The notes beneath the pieces were generated by a model. It was not told the origin of the DNA and did no database searches. It saw only the letters and a program-made list of their open reading frames with translations. From Byssochlamys sp. IMV 00236 (Eukaryota; Ascomycota; Eurotiomycetes; Eurotiales; Thermoascaceae): a stretch of 64,000 nt of DNA. Below, piece after piece: positions 63,319 to 64,000 of the stretch (positions within the stretch are counted from its first letter, which is position 1; each line of letters opens with the position of its first letter). The position numbers and the translations under genes were made by a program. The DNA lies in NCBI GenBank assembly GCA_001931875.2, contig MSJH02000667.1:1-64000 (forward strand), in the 5' to 3' direction.

Positions 63319-64000
63319 ATGTCTTCCTCATTTGATCCGACCAACGTTGATCTGGACACTGCGGACCCCGCCCAAGTCGTCTGCTATCTGAATCAAGGTG
63401 GAAATGACTACAACGGACACCTCGGGGCGCGTATATCCTCCATCTTCGTCATCCTCTTCGTTTCCACCTTCGTGACCGTCTTTCCCGTCGCTGCCAAACG
63501 GGTCCCCTCGCTGAAGATTCCTCTCTATGTCTACCTGTTCGCACGCTATTTCGGTACCGGCGTGATCATCGCCACGGCCTTTGTCCATCTGCTCGATCCG
63601 GCCTATGAGGAGATCGGCCCGGCCAGCTGTGTCGGCATGACGGGCAACTGGGCCGTCTATTCATGGCCCCCAGCCCTCGTTCTCGCCTCGATAACCGTCA
63701 TCTTCCTCATGGACTTTGGCGCCGAATTGTACGTCGAGTCCAAATATGGCATTCAGAAAGAAGCCCCCGTGAACATCGTCACCGGCCATGTCCACCACCA
63801 GGAAGGATCCCAATCCTACCCGCAGGACCACGAGCACCAACAGAATCCCGACAAGGCCACCGTCGCCTACAACAACTCCGAGGCCGACTCGCTCAGTGCC
63901 GAGATCTCGATGAAACAGCAGTTCGCCGCCTTCCTGATCCTCGAATTCGGCGTCATCTTCCATTCCGTCATCATCGGCCTGAACCTGGGCGTGGCCGGCG
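63319..64000 (+). CDS. ZIP-family zinc transporter, 5' part
   Basis: ZIP proteins import Zn2+ across the plasma membrane (family knowledge). The frame is open from ATG 63319 to the window edge, giving 227 codons without a stop, so the gene is cut by the window. It begins MSSSFDPTNVDLDTADP. Membrane spans are SSIFVILFVSTFVTVFPVAA, YVYLFARYFGTGVIIATAFVHLLDP, WPPALVLASITVIFLMDFGAELYV and FAAFLILEFGVIFHSVIIGLNLGV. The last contains the HSVIIGLNLGV signature of TM4 with its zinc-coordinating His. The cytosolic loop between TM3 and TM4 has the usual His-rich stretch (GHVHHQEGSQ). The layout resembles the fungal Zrt/Zrf transporters, and which paralogue cannot be said. Confidence 0.93.
   Translation, partial: MSSSFDPTNVDLDTADPAQVVCYLNQGGNDYNGHLGARISSIFVILFVSTFVTVFPVAAKRVPSLKIPLYVYLFARYFGTGVIIATAFVHLLDPAYEEIGPASCVGMTGNWAVYSWPPALVLASITVIFLMDFGAELYVESKYGIQKEAPVNIVTGHVHHQEGSQSYPQDHEHQQNPDKATVAYNNSEADSLSAEISMKQQFAAFLILEFGVIFHSVIIGLNLGVAG

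Overview
This window comes from a filamentous ascomycete, most likely an Aspergillus or close relative in the Eurotiales. Genes carry short 50-120 nt introns with GTRNGT/YAG-type borders. The protein set is typical of moulds: an ankA/Wee1-type kinase, Kre9, an Akr1 palmitoyltransferase, and an L-ornithine N5-monooxygenase next to a ferrichrome-type NRPS. Exon structures below were built by hand from splice signals and reading-frame continuity. No alignment or RNA evidence was used, and species-level placement is not supported.

Left part (1-25 kb): dense housekeeping genes. In order: CBP3 (-), TIP41 (-), Aurora kinase (+), ATP23 (-), PRO1 glutamate 5-kinase (+), KRE9 (-), SRP receptor beta (+), cystathionine beta-synthase (-), a divergent CAX-type exchanger (+), an LrgA-LrgB fusion membrane protein (-), a HAUS3/augmin-like coiled-coil protein (+), a Pho80-type cyclin (+) and AKR1 (+). 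From TIP41 to the HAUS3-like gene the strands alternate strictly, so five divergent pairs share short promoters.

Middle (25.2-30.1 kb): almost 5 kb without a convincing gene. It is AT-rich and carries a 13-bp minisatellite, a G-rich tract and three extended GATA sites of the ATCWGATAA class bound by fungal iron repressors (SreA/Sre1). Two of these sites form an 11-bp inverted repeat.

Siderophore locus (30.1-49.5 kb): a sidA-type ornithine monooxygenase (-) and a sidC-type NRPS of about 5,097 aa (+) diverge from a 2.2-kb promoter that contains a 20-N assembly gap. SidA supplies N5-hydroxyornithine. After acetylation by an enzyme not in this window, SidC assembles a cyclic hydroxamate hexapeptide. 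I read the NRPS as A-T-C-A-T-C-T-C-A-T-C-T-C-T-C, with three A, six T and six C domains. That gives one T-C unit per residue of a hexapeptide.

Right part (49.5-64 kb): all genes are on the + strand. They are a Wee1-type kinase with a pair of overlapping uORFs in its presumed leader, the DEAH-box splicing helicase Prp2/DHX16, a small soluble cytochrome b5 protein, and the 5' two-thirds of a ZIP zinc transporter cut by the window edge, with two CAAGGT zinc-response-like motifs upstream.

No tRNA, rRNA, transposon or CRISPR array was recognised.
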